In this document: positions 19,979 to 29,122 of the stretch, piece by piece
Layout: the number at the start of each line of letters is the position of its first letter
How positions within the stretch are numbered: the first letter of the stretch is position 1
Assembly: GCF_001690275.1 (NCBI RefSeq)
Contig: NZ_LZGW01000045.1
Location: 124,001-188,000 of the forward strand
Source: Gilliamella sp. WF3-4
GTDB lineage: Bacteria > Pseudomonadota > Gammaproteobacteria > Enterobacterales > Orbaceae
Direction: 5' to 3'
DNA: 64,000 bases
The notes under the pieces: generated by a model
What the model was told of the DNA's origin: nothing
What the model saw: only the letters and a program-made list of their open reading frames with translations
The model's database searches: none
Position numbers and translations under genes: made by a program

Positions 19979-19997
19979 CGCCGATAAAATATCGGCG
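19979..19997. terminator. Hairpin between the convergent genes eda and yadH
   Basis: CGCCGATA (19979-19986) and TATCGGCG (19990-19997) form an 8-bp stem with an AAA loop. No T-tract is present. It shares the TTCCGCCGA...TCGGCG pattern with the mreB-mreC hairpin. Confidence 0.55.
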
Positions 19998-20027
19998 ACT
20001 ACTCAAAACCTAACCTTCTAACTCTTA

Positions 20028-20798
20028 TTAGCTTCTTAGTCCACGACCACTTTCAATAAGCTTCCATGCAATTACATAAAGCACAGTAACAAACAAAATT
20101 AGCATCGAGAAGGTAATTGATAACGATACGTCTGTCACTCCTAAAAATCCATAACGAAAACCGTTAATCATATAAACTATTGGGTTAACTTTGGATATCC
20201 ATTGCCAAAAGGTTGGCAACATAGTAATCGAATAAAAAACGCCACCAAGGTATGTTAATGGTGTTAATACGAATGTAGGAATAATGCTTATATCGTCAAA
20301 AGTTTTGGCAAACACTGCATTTAATAAACCGGCTAATGAAAACAAAATTGAAGTTAATAGTAATGTGCAAACAACAAATAACCAAGAATGCACCTCATAA
20401 CGAACAAAAAATAGTGACACTATAGTAACTAAAATACCAGTTAAAATACCTCGCATCACACCCCCTCCCACATATCCCAAAATAAGAATATGTGTTGGCA
20501 CAGGTGCTACCAATAATTCTTCAATGTTACGTTGAAATTTAGCACTAAAAAACGATGAGCAAACATTAGTATAAGAATTGGTAATTACTGACATCATTAT
20601 CAATCCAGGTACAATAAATGCCATATAGCTAAAGCCCCCCATATCACCAACGCGAGAGCCAATTAAATTTCCAAAAATAATAAAATAAAGTGACATCGTA
20701 ATAACTGGGGGGATGAGTGTTTGGATCCAAATTCTCAAAAAACGCGTCACTTCTTTACGCCAAATACTTTTTAAGGCAATCCAATATAAATTATTCAT
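20028..20798 (-). CDS. yadH: ABC-2 type transporter permease YadH
   Basis: This is the membrane subunit of a two-gene ABC exporter with YadG; the substrate is not known. The start is set at 20798 because MNNLYWIALKSIW matches E. coli YadH and gives the same length, 256 residues. A frame open to 20843 would add 15 residues that overlap yadG. Six hydrophobic segments are visible, with the conserved FQRNIEELLVAPVPTH loop and LTPLTYLGGVFYS. It overlaps the yadG stop by 8 bases. Confidence 0.92.
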   Translation of the reverse strand: MNNLYWIALKSIWRKEVTRFLRIWIQTLIPPVITMSLYFIIFGNLIGSRVGDMGGFSYMAFIVPGLIMMSVITNSYTNVCSSFFSAKFQRNIEELLVAPVPTHILILGYVGGGVMRGILTGILVTIVSLFFVRYEVHSWLFVVCTLLLTSILFSLAGLLNAVFAKTFDDISIIPTFVLTPLTYLGGVFYSITMLPTFWQWISKVNPIVYMINGFRYGFLGVTDVSLSITFSMLILFVTVLYVIAWKLIESGRGLRS

Positions 20799-21735
20799 CA
20801 ATGCTACCTTTTTGTTTTGTATCATTATGTAACAGATCAACAAATAGCTCTTCTAAACGATTCGCTTTATTTCGTACGCTGATCACTTTAATATTTTGCT
20901 GATTGAGTTGCTCAAACAATTGGTTTAATCCAAGTTGTTTATCGACTTTCACTTCTAACATGCCCATCTCAATATCAGAATAATTATAGCCATGTAATTC
21001 AATCGGTTTAGAGGTTGGCACGTAATCAATAATAATTGTTTCAGATTGGCTTTTTGCCAGTAGATCGCGCATTGACGAGTTTGCTATCAATTGGCCTCGT
21101 TGAATAATACCAATATTACGGCATAGCATTTCAGCTTCTTCTAAATAATGAGTAGTTAAAATAATTGTGATACCTTGACGATTGATAACGCGCAAAAAAT
21201 CCCACATAGAGCGACGTAGTTCAATATCAACGCCTGCGGTTGGTTCATCAAGAATCAACAATTTGGGTTCATGCACAAGCGCTCTTGCTATCATTAATCG
21301 TCTTTTCATACCGCCTGATAACATATTGGCTCGGCTATGGCGTTTATCCCATAAATCTAAAATTCGTAAATATTTTTCAGCGTGCTCTAATGCAAGTTTT
21401 CGGGGTAATCCATAATAACCACCTTGATTAGTGACTATTTGTAGAACTTCTTCAAATGGATTAAAGTTAAACTCTTGTGGCACAAGCCCTAATTGCCTTT
21501 TGGCGTTTACTATGTCGTTATCTAAGTCGTAACCAAAAATTTTCACTTTTCCCGATGTTTTAGTTACTAATGAACTGATAATACCGATAGTTGTCGATTT
21601 ACCAGCACCATTTGGTCCTAATAAGGCATAAAAATCACCCGCCTGTACAGTTAAATCGATACCTTTTAATGCTTCTATACCATTTTTGTAAACTTTTTTC
21701 AGCGAGATTAACTCAAGTGCAGGAGTTGATGGCAT
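20791..21735 (-). CDS. yadG: ABC transporter ATP-binding protein YadG
   Basis: YadG is the ATPase of the YadGH exporter. The 314-residue protein shows Walker A GPNGAGKST (about 39-47), signature LSGGMKRRLMIAR, Walker B LLILDEPTAGVD and the H-loop TTHYLEEAE. The C-terminal 70 residues form the extra domain common in ABC-2 ATPases. The yadG-yadH pair is coupled by overlap and reads divergently from mog. Confidence 0.93.
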   Translation of the reverse strand: MPSTPALELISLKKVYKNGIEALKGIDLTVQAGDFYALLGPNGAGKSTTIGIISSLVTKTSGKVKIFGYDLDNDIVNAKRQLGLVPQEFNFNPFEEVLQIVTNQGGYYGLPRKLALEHAEKYLRILDLWDKRHSRANMLSGGMKRRLMIARALVHEPKLLILDEPTAGVDIELRRSMWDFLRVINRQGITIILTTHYLEEAEMLCRNIGIIQRGQLIANSSMRDLLAKSQSETIIIDYVPTSKPIELHGYNYSDIEMGMLEVKVDKQLGLNQLFEQLNQQNIKVISVRNKANRLEELFVDLLHNDTKQKGSIDE

Positions 21736-21956
21736 AAATATGTCCTAAATGAATCAATTACTATTTAAGTGATATAATATCATGTTAAATGAATCGACAA
21801 TATAATCAATTTATTGTAAAGAACGGTTTAATTTTATTTATACCAAAGAAATAAATTATCATTTCGATATTATGGTGCATATTATTGAATGTGGTCACTA
21901 ACACAGTGAATTCAATTGTGTCTGTATATCTAATTATTGCTTAAGGAATAAGTGTT

Positions 21957-22535
21957 ATGTTTAAAATTGGCTTAATTTCAGTATCTGACAGAGCTTCAAG
22001 AGGTGTTTACCAAGATGAAGGTATTCCATCATTAATATCATGGTTGCAAACAACACTAAAAACGCCTTTTATTACCGAAAATTATATTATTCCTGATGAG
22101 CAAACTATCATCGAACAAACATTATGCGAGCTGGTTGATAATTTACATTGCCATTTAATTTTAACTACGGGTGGAACTGGCCCTGCCATGAGAGATGTAA
22201 CGCCTGATGCAACATTAGCGATCGCCGATCGGGTGATGCCTGGTTATGGTGAGCAAATGCGGCAAATCAGTTTACATTTTGTGCCAACTGCGATTTTATC
22301 TAGGCAAGTTGGTGTTATTCGTAAAAAATGCTTAATTATAAACCTACCAGGCAGACCAAAATCAATCAAAGAAACGCTTGAGGGGGTTAAAGATAATCAA
22401 GGCAATGTCATTATTAACGGTATATTTGCTAGTATCCCCTATTGTATACAACTATTAGACGGGCCTTATATCGAAACCCATGATCATATAGTCAAGTCTT
22501 TTCGCCCTAAAGATGCAATTCAGTCAAATCTTTAA
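21957..22535 (+). CDS. mog: Molybdopterin adenylyltransferase
   Basis: Mog adenylylates molybdopterin before molybdate insertion, so the organism likely makes molybdenum enzymes. The 192-residue protein has the MPT-binding signature LTTGGTGPAMRDVTPDAT (about 62-79) and the NLPGRPKSIKETL motif. AAGGAATA precedes the start. No other moa/moe gene is adjacent. Its upstream region contains a near-palindrome at 21901-21921 (ACACA-TGAATTCA-TGTGT) of unknown role. Confidence 0.93.
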   Translation: MFKIGLISVSDRASRGVYQDEGIPSLISWLQTTLKTPFITENYIIPDEQTIIEQTLCELVDNLHCHLILTTGGTGPAMRDVTPDATLAIADRVMPGYGEQMRQISLHFVPTAILSRQVGVIRKKCLIINLPGRPKSIKETLEGVKDNQGNVIINGIFASIPYCIQLLDGPYIETHDHIVKSFRPKDAIQSNL

Positions 22536-22548
22536 TTTTATGCAAATT

Positions 22549-22583
22549 TAACGCATAATTATGTATATGATAATTATGCGTTA
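22549..22583. terminator. Perfect 14-bp inverted repeat after mog
   Basis: TAACGCATAATTAT (22549-22562) and ATAATTATGCGTTA (22570-22583) flank a 7-base loop, 14 bases after the mog stop. The stem is mostly A/T and there is no T-tract, so it could be a terminator-like end or a protein binding site. Confidence 0.45.
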
Positions 22584-22733
22584 GATGTATAATTTATCAA
22601 TATAAATAACGGTTATTAATACTATCTAAAAAATCGTGGAGTAAGCTAGCGTGAATAGTACGCAGTTTTATTCTCGGTATTATAACTGCATGTATTAGTA
22701 GAAAAAGTAACAAGTAAAGAAACAAGGAACATT

Positions 22734-23192
22734 ATGAAATCAACCGATCTCACTAAGACATTTAAAGAGATGCTTCGCCAAGAGAAGTTTAGTTCGCAAG
22801 TAGAAATCGTCCAAGCGTTGCAAGAACAAGGTTTTGATAATATCAATCAATCCAAAGTCTCACGCATGCTTACCAAATTTGGCGCAGTGAGAACCCGTAA
22901 TGCAAAATCCGAAATGGTCTATTGTTTGCCTGCAGAAATAAGTGTACCAACAACTAGTAGTCCATTAAAAAATTTAGTCCTCGATATTGATTTCAATAGT
23001 TCAATGGTGGTCATAAAAACCAGTCCAGGCGCTGCTCAACTAATTGCTCGTTTGTTAGATTCTATCGGTAAGTCAGAGGGGATTTTGGGCTCAATTGCTG
23101 GCGATGATACAATTTTTAGTACACCAACCAAAGAATATACTGTAAAAAAATTGTACCAAACCATTATTGAACTATTTGAGCGAGAATTATAG
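22734..23192 (+). CDS. argR: Arginine repressor
   Basis: ArgR is the hexameric arginine-dependent repressor of arginine genes and a cofactor in Xer recombination. The 152-residue protein has the winged-helix N-terminal domain ([33 protein letters not shown]) and the C-terminal arginine-binding domain with [10 protein letters not shown], which holds the conserved Asp pair. AAGGAAC lies before the start. I could not find a convincing ARG box in its own upstream region. Confidence 0.95.
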   Translation: MKSTDLTKTFKEMLRQEKFSSQVEIVQALQEQGFDNINQSKVSRMLTKFGAVRTRNAKSEMVYCLPAEISVPTTSSPLKNLVLDIDFNSSMVVIKTSPGAAQLIARLLDSIGKSEGILGSIAGDDTIFSTPTKEYTVKKLYQTIIELFEREL

Positions 23193-23268
23193 CGCTTTTA
23201 ATTTCGTTATATTCAGGTCGAATAAATTTTAAAGTTTAACCTATTGACACAATTAATAAAATCGTTAA

Positions 23269-23277
23269 TGCTATACA
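23269..23277 (+). promoter_or_regulatory. Extended -10 promoter of the lysC leader
   Basis: TGCTATACA (TG-n-TATACA) is an extended -10 element. A TTGACA at 23244-23249 lies 22 bases upstream of TATACA, too far to be an ideal partner. The start would be near 23284, just ahead of the riboswitch. Confidence 0.5.
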
Positions 23278-23284
23278 ACGCTGA

Positions 23285-23484
23285 TTTCGTAACAGAAGTT
23301 GCAAAAACGAAGAGGCGCATTACTCAGGTAAATCATTTTAGGAACTGGAGCCACTAATAAATGATTGAGGGGATGTAATGCCGAGGTTTGATTGCCAATC
23401 CAGAAGCAATCAAATCGACTGCAAGGGCTGAATCCCTTGGGTTGTCACCTTAACAGGTGGAGCGCTTCACGGTTTGTGCTTTTT
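23285..23484 (+). promoter_or_regulatory. Lysine riboswitch (L box) controlling lysC
   Basis: The conserved core is recognisable from the E. coli lysC leader: GAAGAGGCGC (from 23309), ACTGGAGCCA, the block GAGGGGATGTAATGCCGAGG (23368-23387), GGGCTGAATCCCTTGGGTTG (23428-23446) and GGTGGAGCGCTTC (23456-23468). P1 can form between GCAAAAACGAAG and CTTCACGGTTTGTGC with one mismatch and a small bulge. The expression platform may be a short terminator, AGCGC (23461-23465) with GTGCT (23476-23480), followed by TTTT; it overlaps the 3' strand of P1, which fits a lysine-dependent switch. Known family role: lysine binding lowers lysC expression. Confidence 0.93.
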
Positions 23485-23549
23485 AATTGTAAATAGGACA
23501 TTCCCGCTCTAACTCTGTTAAAAATAAAAATTTTTAATATGAGGAATTC

Positions 23550-24914
23550 ATGGAAACATCATTTGTAATTGCTAAATTTGGCGGTACTAGTGTTGCCGAT
23601 TATTCAGCAATGGTAAATAGTGCCAATATTGTAATCGCTAATCCCAACGTAAAAGTTGTTGTATTATCGGCTTCTGCTGGCGTGACAAATTTACTAGTTG
23701 CATTAGCTGAAGGACGTGACGCTGAGGTGCGCACTCAACATATTGCTAAAATTCAATCAATCCAATACGGCATCTTAGAACAATTGCCAGAAAACCCTAA
23801 ACTACGAAGCGAAATCGACCAAATCATTGCTAACATAGCTTCTTTGTCTGAGGCAGCTAGTTTAGCAACTTCACCGGCATTAACAGATGAGCTTGTAAGT
23901 CATGGCGAAATTATGTCATCAAAACTGTTTGTCGAAATATTAAAAGAAAAGCAAACAAATGCTATGTGGTTTGATGTACGTAAAGTGATGCGCACCGATG
24001 AAAAATTTGGTAAAGCCACGCCTAAAATTGAGGATATTAAACAGCTTTGTTGTGCTCATTTAAAATCACTAAATAATAGCAGTGTTATTGTGACACAAGG
24101 TTTTATTGGTAGTGAAAGTTCTGGTAAAACCACTACGTTAGGTCGTGGTGGAAGCGATTATACAGCAGCTTTATTAGGTGAAGCATTAAATGCAAGTCAA
24201 ATTGATATTTGGACAGATGTTGCAGGGATTTATACCAACGATCCTCGTATTACCCCTGCTGCTAAGCGCATTGATGAGATATCGTTTGCTGAAGCTACAG
24301 AAATGGCAACATTTGGCGCAAAAGTGCTACACCCAGCAACACTGGTTCCAGCCGTACGTAGTAATATTCCTGTTTTTGTCGGTTCCAGTAAAGCTCCGCA
24401 AGAAGGGGGAACTATTGTTTACAACACTAATAGCATTACATCTAAATTGCCTGTATTTAGAGCGTTGGCGTTACGTCGCAAACAAACTTTGCTGACGCTA
24501 ACTAGCCTAAATATGCTTCATGCACAAGGCTTTCTAGCAAATGTGTTTACAATATTAGCTAAACATAATATTTCGGTTGATTTAGTGACAACATCTGAAG
24601 TAAGTATCGCATTAACTATTGATACCACAGGTACTAATACCAACGGTAGCAGTTTGTTAACGAAAGAACTATTTGATGAACTGTCAACTGTTTGCCATGT
24701 AACAGTTGAAGAAGACTTGGCTTTAATTGCTATTATTGGAAATAATTTAACTTCAACACAAGGTATAGCCAAAGAAGTTTTTGGTGTACTAGATGATTTC
24801 ATTATTAGACTTTGCTGTTATGGAGCAAGCACCCACAATCTTTGCCTTTTGGCAAAAAGCAATGATGCAGAAGCAATTATTAAAATTCTGCATAAAACAA
24901 TTTTTGAACAGTAA
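23550..24914 (+). CDS. lysC: Lysine-sensitive aspartokinase (type III)
   Basis: LysC phosphorylates aspartate, the entry to lysine, threonine and methionine synthesis and to diaminopimelate for peptidoglycan. The 454 residues comprise an N-terminal kinase domain with KFGGTSVADY (8-17) and TLGRGGSDYTAALLG, followed by two C-terminal ACT domains (MLHAQGFLANVFTILAKHNI and ALIAIIGNNLTSTQGIAKEV in pieces). It is monofunctional, with no homoserine dehydrogenase part. GAGGA precedes the ATG. The riboswitch upstream and a terminator downstream mark a single-gene unit. Confidence 0.96.
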   Translation: METSFVIAKFGGTSVADYSAMVNSANIVIANPNVKVVVLSASAGVTNLLVALAEGRDAEVRTQHIAKIQSIQYGILEQLPENPKLRSEIDQIIANIASLSEAASLATSPALTDELVSHGEIMSSKLFVEILKEKQTNAMWFDVRKVMRTDEKFGKATPKIEDIKQLCCAHLKSLNNSSVIVTQGFIGSESSGKTTTLGRGGSDYTAALLGEALNASQIDIWTDVAGIYTNDPRITPAAKRIDEISFAEATEMATFGAKVLHPATLVPAVRSNIPVFVGSSKAPQEGGTIVYNTNSITSKLPVFRALALRRKQTLLTLTSLNMLHAQGFLANVFTILAKHNISVDLVTTSEVSIALTIDTTGTNTNGSSLLTKELFDELSTVCHVTVEEDLALIAIIGNNLTSTQGIAKEVFGVLDDFIIRLCCYGASTHNLCLLAKSNDAEAIIKILHKTIFEQ

Positions 24915-24917
24915 TAT

Positions 24918-24944
24918 TAAAAGGGAGATTTAATCTCCTTTTTA
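24918..24944 (+). terminator. Terminator of lysC
   Basis: A stem of AAAAGGGAGAT with ATCTCCTTTTT (one G-T pair) across a TTA loop sits immediately after lysC; its 3' arm supplies the T-tract. Confidence 0.8.
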
Positions 24945-25271
24945 CTTATTCATAATTATTTTCTTGTTTCAATAAATAATTTATGTTAAAAATAAGGCCA
25001 AAATACCATCAATTTTAATTATAACGAATTATATAAAGATAAATTATTAATGAATTAATAATATTTTATCTACTGCACTCATATATAGGTAATTTTTTAG
25101 GTTAATCATCTATTGTTAAATTGCTTAACATTAGTTATTAATCTATTTTGAATATTGTTTTTTACTTTTAATTAATTGATTAAAGCTATTACATTAAATA
25201 TCAACACCTGTTAGATTTTTTATTTAATCTGAGTAAACTAAAACTAAGTTCAATAACAAAAGGAAATTATC
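24945..25271. other. AT-rich intergenic region before glsB
   Basis: About 330 bases of A/T-dominated DNA with no credible ORF or hairpin. It contains the glsB promoter, which I cannot place. Confidence 0.4.
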
Positions 25272-25517
25272 ATGGGTATTATAAGTTGGATAATTCTAGG
25301 ATTAATTGCCGGCTGGATTGCGAAGTTTTTTATGCCCTTAGGAAGTGTAGGGGTGATAAAAACGATTTTATTAGGCATTGCGGGTGCCTTAGTAGGTGGA
25401 TATATTAGCACCTTCTTTGGTTGGGGTAGTGTGACAGGATTTAACTTCCCTAGTTTGTTAATTTCAGTGCTTGGGGCGATTGTGGTTATTTTTATTTATC
25501 GCCATTTAAAACAATAG
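25272..25517 (+). CDS. GlsB/YeaQ/YmgE family small membrane protein
   Basis: This family is also called transglycosylase-associated protein; members are small, stress-linked inner membrane proteins without a known activity. The 81-residue protein has three hydrophobic segments rich in glycine (GIISWIILGLIAGWIAKF, TILLGIAGALVGGYI, LLISVLGAIVVIFIY), the normal layout and length. AAAGGAAATTATC precedes the start. A strong hairpin follows. Confidence 0.88.
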   Translation: MGIISWIILGLIAGWIAKFFMPLGSVGVIKTILLGIAGALVGGYISTFFGWGSVTGFNFPSLLISVLGAIVVIFIYRHLKQ

Positions 25518-25528
25518 TTGTTTTTATG

Positions 25529-25556
25529 CTAAATTGGCGGGAAACCGCCAATTTAG
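25529..25556. terminator. 12-bp hairpin with GAAA tetraloop after glsB
   Basis: CTAAATTGGCGG (25529-25540) and CCGCCAATTTAG (25545-25556) pair perfectly around GAAA, an extra-stable tetraloop. No T-tract follows on the + strand, so termination may be incomplete, or the hairpin may protect the mRNA end. Confidence 0.6.
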
Positions 25557-26136
25557 ATAACCATATAATTTAAACTATCAGACACTTTCTCCCTCTTATT
25601 CTAATACCGAATAACTTGAAAAGAAATTTAACGTTTCTAAATAGAAACAACAGCCGTTCTTAATTCCACTTTTATAGATTAACTATTTTATCCTTTGTTT
25701 GAAATAATAACTAAATAATGCGCGTAAGGATTATTTTTTATCACCTAATTTAGGCTATCATTAACCAGTCTTCATTTTAATTGTCATTTTTATTAAATAA
25801 AATCTTTTAACGTATATTTGAGTTAAATGGATGATGAATAACTTAAATATGCATGTTTACTTACACGATTCAAATAAGTCTTCTAATCACATAAAAAAAC
25901 GATTTACCATAATATTTTTCAGGTTATGGAAATAGATTCATTGATCCTTTAGTGTATTTTTCAATAAATGAACATGCTCAGTGTAACTAATTAATGATTT
26001 ATTTAAGGGTAAAAATTGCTTACTATTTTAAATTTGTCTATTTTTCCTTACAAAGTTCATAATAAGTAATTTCGCCATATCTCGATTTTTGTTATATTAT
26101 TTAACAAAATCCATTAAATTTAACTTGTAGATTATA
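25557..26136. other. 580-base intergenic region before cysS
   Basis: The region is AT-rich. It contains a small inverted repeat GTTTCTA-AA-TAGAAAC (25633-25648) and a 34-codon ORF from 25831 to 25935 without a ribosome binding site, which I do not call as a gene. The cysS promoter probably lies in the last 60 bases (TTGTTATATTAT-like sequence near 26089). No tRNA or known riboswitch is seen. Confidence 0.45.
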
Positions 26137-27528
26137 ATGTTAAAAATATTCAACACATTAACTAGAAAAAAAGAAACCTTTCAACCAATTACTCCAAATA
26201 AAGTCGGGCTCTATGTCTGTGGCGTCACTATTTATGATCTTTGTCATATTGGTCATGGACGCACGTTTGTGGCATTCGATGTTATCACGCGATATTTACG
26301 TTTTTTAGGTTATGATTTAACTTATGTGCGCAATATTACTGATGTTGATGACAAGATTATTAAACGTGCGCTCGAAAACGGCGAAACCTGTGATCAACTT
26401 ACTAATCGAATGCTACAAGAAATGTATGCAGATTTTGATGCACTTAATATAAAACGCCCTGATTTTGAACCTCGTGCGACGCATCATATGCCACAAATCA
26501 TTCAATTAGTTGAAGAATTAATTTTAAAAAATCATGCTTATATTGCCGATAACGGCGATGTTATGTTTTCGGTAGATAGTGATCCAAATTATGGTATTTT
26601 ATCTCGCCAAAATTTAGAACAGCTTCAAGCAGGAGCCCGAGTTGATGTGGTGGATGTTAAACGTAATCCAATGGATTTTGTATTATGGAAGATGTCAAAG
26701 CCTAACGAACCAAGTTGGGACTCACCATGGGGAAAAGGTCGTCCTGGTTGGCATATTGAATGTTCTGCGATGAACAGTTACCAATTAGGCAATCATTTTG
26801 ATATTCATGGTGGTGGTTCTGATTTAATGTTCCCACATCATGAAAATGAAATTGCCCAATCAACTTGCGCACACGATGGGCAATACGTCAATTATTGGAT
26901 GCATTCAGGCATGGTCATGATAGACCAAGAAAAAATGTCAAAATCACTCAATAACTTTTTCACTATTCGTGATGTATTAGCGCATTATGATGCCGAAACA
27001 GTACGTTATTTTTTACTATCTGGTCATTATCGAAGCCAATTAAACTATAGTGAAGAAAATCTAAAACAAGCAAGAGTAGCGCTAGAGCGGCTATATACTG
27101 CATTACGAGACACCGATCCTGCTCATTCGCGCACAACACCTGATAGTAACTATTACCGCCAATTTTGTGACGCAATGAATGATGATTTTAATACACCTGA
27201 AGCCTATTCAACTCTTTTTGACCTTGCCCGCGAAATCAATAAAGCTAAAGCAGATAATAATATGCCACTCGCTAATGAATTAGCTGCTGAATTACGTTAT
27301 TTATCATCAGTGCTGGGGCTATTGGAACAAGATCCTGTAAAGTTTTTACAAGGTGACAATCAAGAGGATGCTGATAGTGCATTAATTGAAGCATTAATTA
27401 AACAACGCAACGAAGCAAGAGCGAGCAAGAATTGGGTGCAAGCAGATGAAGCCCGAGACAAATTAAATGCGATGAACATTGTTCTTGAAGATGGTGCAAA
27501 TGGTACTACTTGGCGCAAAAAAAATTAA
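26137..27528 (+). CDS. cysS: Cysteinyl-tRNA synthetase
   Basis: CysS is the class I synthetase charging tRNA-Cys. The 463-residue protein has the HIGH-type motif CHIGHGRT (about 39-46), the Zn ligands (Cys28 in YVCGV, the later WHIECSAM Cys and FPHHENE histidine) and the KMSKS loop as [10 protein letters not shown]. The length agrees with E. coli CysS (461). The N terminus [13 protein letters not shown] matches the family. It faces trmJ across a bidirectional terminator. Confidence 0.97.
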   Translation: MLKIFNTLTRKKETFQPITPNKVGLYVCGVTIYDLCHIGHGRTFVAFDVITRYLRFLGYDLTYVRNITDVDDKIIKRALENGETCDQLTNRMLQEMYADFDALNIKRPDFEPRATHHMPQIIQLVEELILKNHAYIADNGDVMFSVDSDPNYGILSRQNLEQLQAGARVDVVDVKRNPMDFVLWKMSKPNEPSWDSPWGKGRPGWHIECSAMNSYQLGNHFDIHGGGSDLMFPHHENEIAQSTCAHDGQYVNYWMHSGMVMIDQEKMSKSLNNFFTIRDVLAHYDAETVRYFLLSGHYRSQLNYSEENLKQARVALERLYTALRDTDPAHSRTTPDSNYYRQFCDAMNDDFNTPEAYSTLFDLAREINKAKADNNMPLANELAAELRYLSSVLGLLEQDPVKFLQGDNQEDADSALIEALIKQRNEARASKNWVQADEARDKLNAMNIVLEDGANGTTWRKKN

Positions 27529-27564
27529 TCGGCTAATTTTTGGTTATTACAATCAGCCGTTCTT

Positions 27565-27596
27565 AAAAAACACCCACATATTAGTGGGTGTTTTTT
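27565..27596. terminator. Bidirectional terminator between cysS and trmJ
   Basis: AAAAAACACCCAC (27565-27577) pairs with GTGGGTGTTTTTT (27584-27596) around a 6-base loop. The symmetric A and T tracts allow termination from both sides. Confidence 0.92.
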
Positions 27597-27604
27597 ATCA
27601 GTTA

Positions 27605-28348
27605 TCACAACTTTTTATCTATCGACGTTAAAATGCCGCGTAAAATATTTAACTCTTGTTGTTCAATACGAGCTCGAGTAAATAATCGACGTAAACGTCC
27701 CATAATTTGCCCTGGATGATTGGCATTGATAAAACCTGTCTGTAATAAAGTTTGTTCTAAATGCTGGTAAAAACGCTCTATATCAGCATCTACCGGAAAC
27801 TCTGAGTTTATATTGCCGTTGCTTTTTAATTCAGAACGCTGCTCGTCAAGATTTAGCATTGACATGCGAATTTCGTAGCACAAAACTTGTACTGACATTG
27901 CCAAATTTAGAGAACTATAATCAGGATTAGCAGGAATTTCGACATGGTAATGGCACTTTTGCAATTCTTCATTGGTTAAACCAACTCGCTCACGCCCAAA
28001 CACTAAAGCAACTTTAGAACGAGTATTGGTCGTTTCTTGAATAATTTTATCACTACACTCTTTCGGTGTTAAATGAGGCCATTGTAAACTACGAGAACGT
28101 GCACTAGTGCCAATTACTAAAGTACAATCGGCAATTGCTTGCTCAAGCGATGCAAAGAGTTGTGCATTTTTAATAATATCACTAGCTCCTGCCGCTAACG
28201 AAATCGATTGAGAATCAGGTTTGATGATTGGGTTGACTAAACAAAGGTTAGTTAATCCCATTGTTTTCATTGCTCTTGCCGCAGAACCCATGTTGCCTGT
28301 ATGCGATGTTTCGACTAAAACAATTTTTACATTATCTAAATAATTCAC
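27605..28348 (-). CDS. trmJ: tRNA (cytidine/uridine-2'-O-)-methyltransferase TrmJ
   Basis: TrmJ methylates the 2'-O of nucleotide 32 in several tRNAs using S-adenosylmethionine. It is a SPOUT (knotted) enzyme. The 247-residue protein has the motifs [20 protein letters not shown] (N-terminal, catalytic Arg), [14 protein letters not shown] and [18 protein letters not shown]. The length matches E. coli TrmJ (246). In E. coli it lies next to iscR-suhB; neither is present here. Confidence 0.95.
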   Translation of the reverse strand: MNYLDNVKIVLVETSHTGNMGSAARAMKTMGLTNLCLVNPIIKPDSQSISLAAGASDIIKNAQLFASLEQAIADCTLVIGTSARSRSLQWPHLTPKECSDKIIQETTNTRSKVALVFGRERVGLTNEELQKCHYHVEIPANPDYSSLNLAMSVQVLCYEIRMSMLNLDEQRSELKSNGNINSEFPVDADIERFYQHLEQTLLQTGFINANHPGQIMGRLRRLFTRARIEQQELNILRGILTSIDKKL

Positions 28349-28696
28349 ATCATCCTCATTAAAATATTAATCAATCATAACTAAAAAATGCATAAAATAA
28401 GTATATACTAAAATGGCATTAAGGTGCAGAATATAGGTGATTACTGATACGATTAGATATTAATAAAATTGTTTTCCATTATAAAAATAATAAAAAAACA
28501 AACATGTGATTAACTGCTATTAATAGTAAATTAGCATAAAATGTAAAATTGAATTTTTTAGACAACAATCACAAAATAGGATTAATAATAAAGATTATAT
28601 TGACGAGCCAAATATAATTTGGCACTGTATAATCATGAAAATGGCTCAAATCAATAACGGCATTAACCATCGTCTGAAAAAACAAGGAGATTAATT
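28349..28696. other. Divergent intergenic region between trmJ and raiA
   Basis: AT-rich DNA with TATAAT at 28628-28633 as a likely raiA -10 element; TTGACG at 28600 is 22 bases upstream, which is not ideal. An inverted repeat GCCAAAT-ATA-ATTTGGC (28607-28623) sits in between and could be an operator. No ORF is supported. Confidence 0.4.
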
Positions 28697-29026
28697 ATGG
28701 CGTTAAATATTACCAGTAAACAAATGGATATTACTCCTGCTATGCGTAGCTATTTAGAAGAAAAATATACTAAATTGGACAAATGGCGAGCACAATTAAT
28801 AAATCCTCATTTTATTTTATGCAAAGAGCCAGACGGCTTTGTCGTTGATGCAACCATTATCACAAAAGGCACACCATTAGTGGCGTCAGCTAAACATATT
28901 GATATGTATGCAGCGATTAATGACCTTATTGAAAAGCTTGAAAAACAGCTTAATAAACTGCAACATAAAGGTGAAGCACGCCGAGCGACAAGCAGTATAA
29001 AAGATACTGTATTAGAAGAAATTTGA
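28697..29026 (+). CDS. raiA: Ribosome-associated inhibitor RaiA (YfiA)
   Basis: RaiA binds the A and P sites of idle 70S ribosomes in cold or stationary phase and blocks translation. The 109-residue protein matches E. coli RaiA closely (MNITSKQM-like start, [27 protein letters not shown]). It lacks the very acidic C-terminal tail end (VEEVEEE in E. coli), stopping at LEEI. AAGGAG lies 8 bases ahead of the ATG. As in E. coli it precedes pheA. Confidence 0.95.
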   Translation: MALNITSKQMDITPAMRSYLEEKYTKLDKWRAQLINPHFILCKEPDGFVVDATIITKGTPLVASAKHIDMYAAINDLIEKLEKQLNKLQHKGEARRATSSIKDTVLEEI

Positions 29027-29047
29027 TTTATTTTTTCGATGCAATAA

Positions 29048-29078
29048 AAAGGCACTTCGATAGTGCCTTTATTTTTTT
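29048..29078 (+). terminator. Terminator after raiA
   Basis: AAAGGCACT (29048-29056) pairs with AGTGCCTTT (29062-29070), followed by ATTTTTTT. It separates raiA from pheA. Confidence 0.92.
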
Positions 29079-29122
29079 GCTTGTTATAATACAACCTATC
29101 TTTTTTTAATATCATTATAAAA

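Noticed and set aside
22536-22733. ARG boxes before argR
   Set aside because: Only isolated half-sites such as TGAAT are present; no 18-bp palindrome fits.
25831-25935. 34-codon ORF beginning with two Met codons upstream of cysS
   Set aside because: It has no ribosome binding site and no recognisable similarity; chance ORFs of this size are common in AT-rich DNA.
29079-29122. Search for a PheL leader peptide and attenuator before pheA
   Set aside because: The 44 bases between the raiA terminator and pheA are too short and contain no Phe-rich ORF or hairpin.
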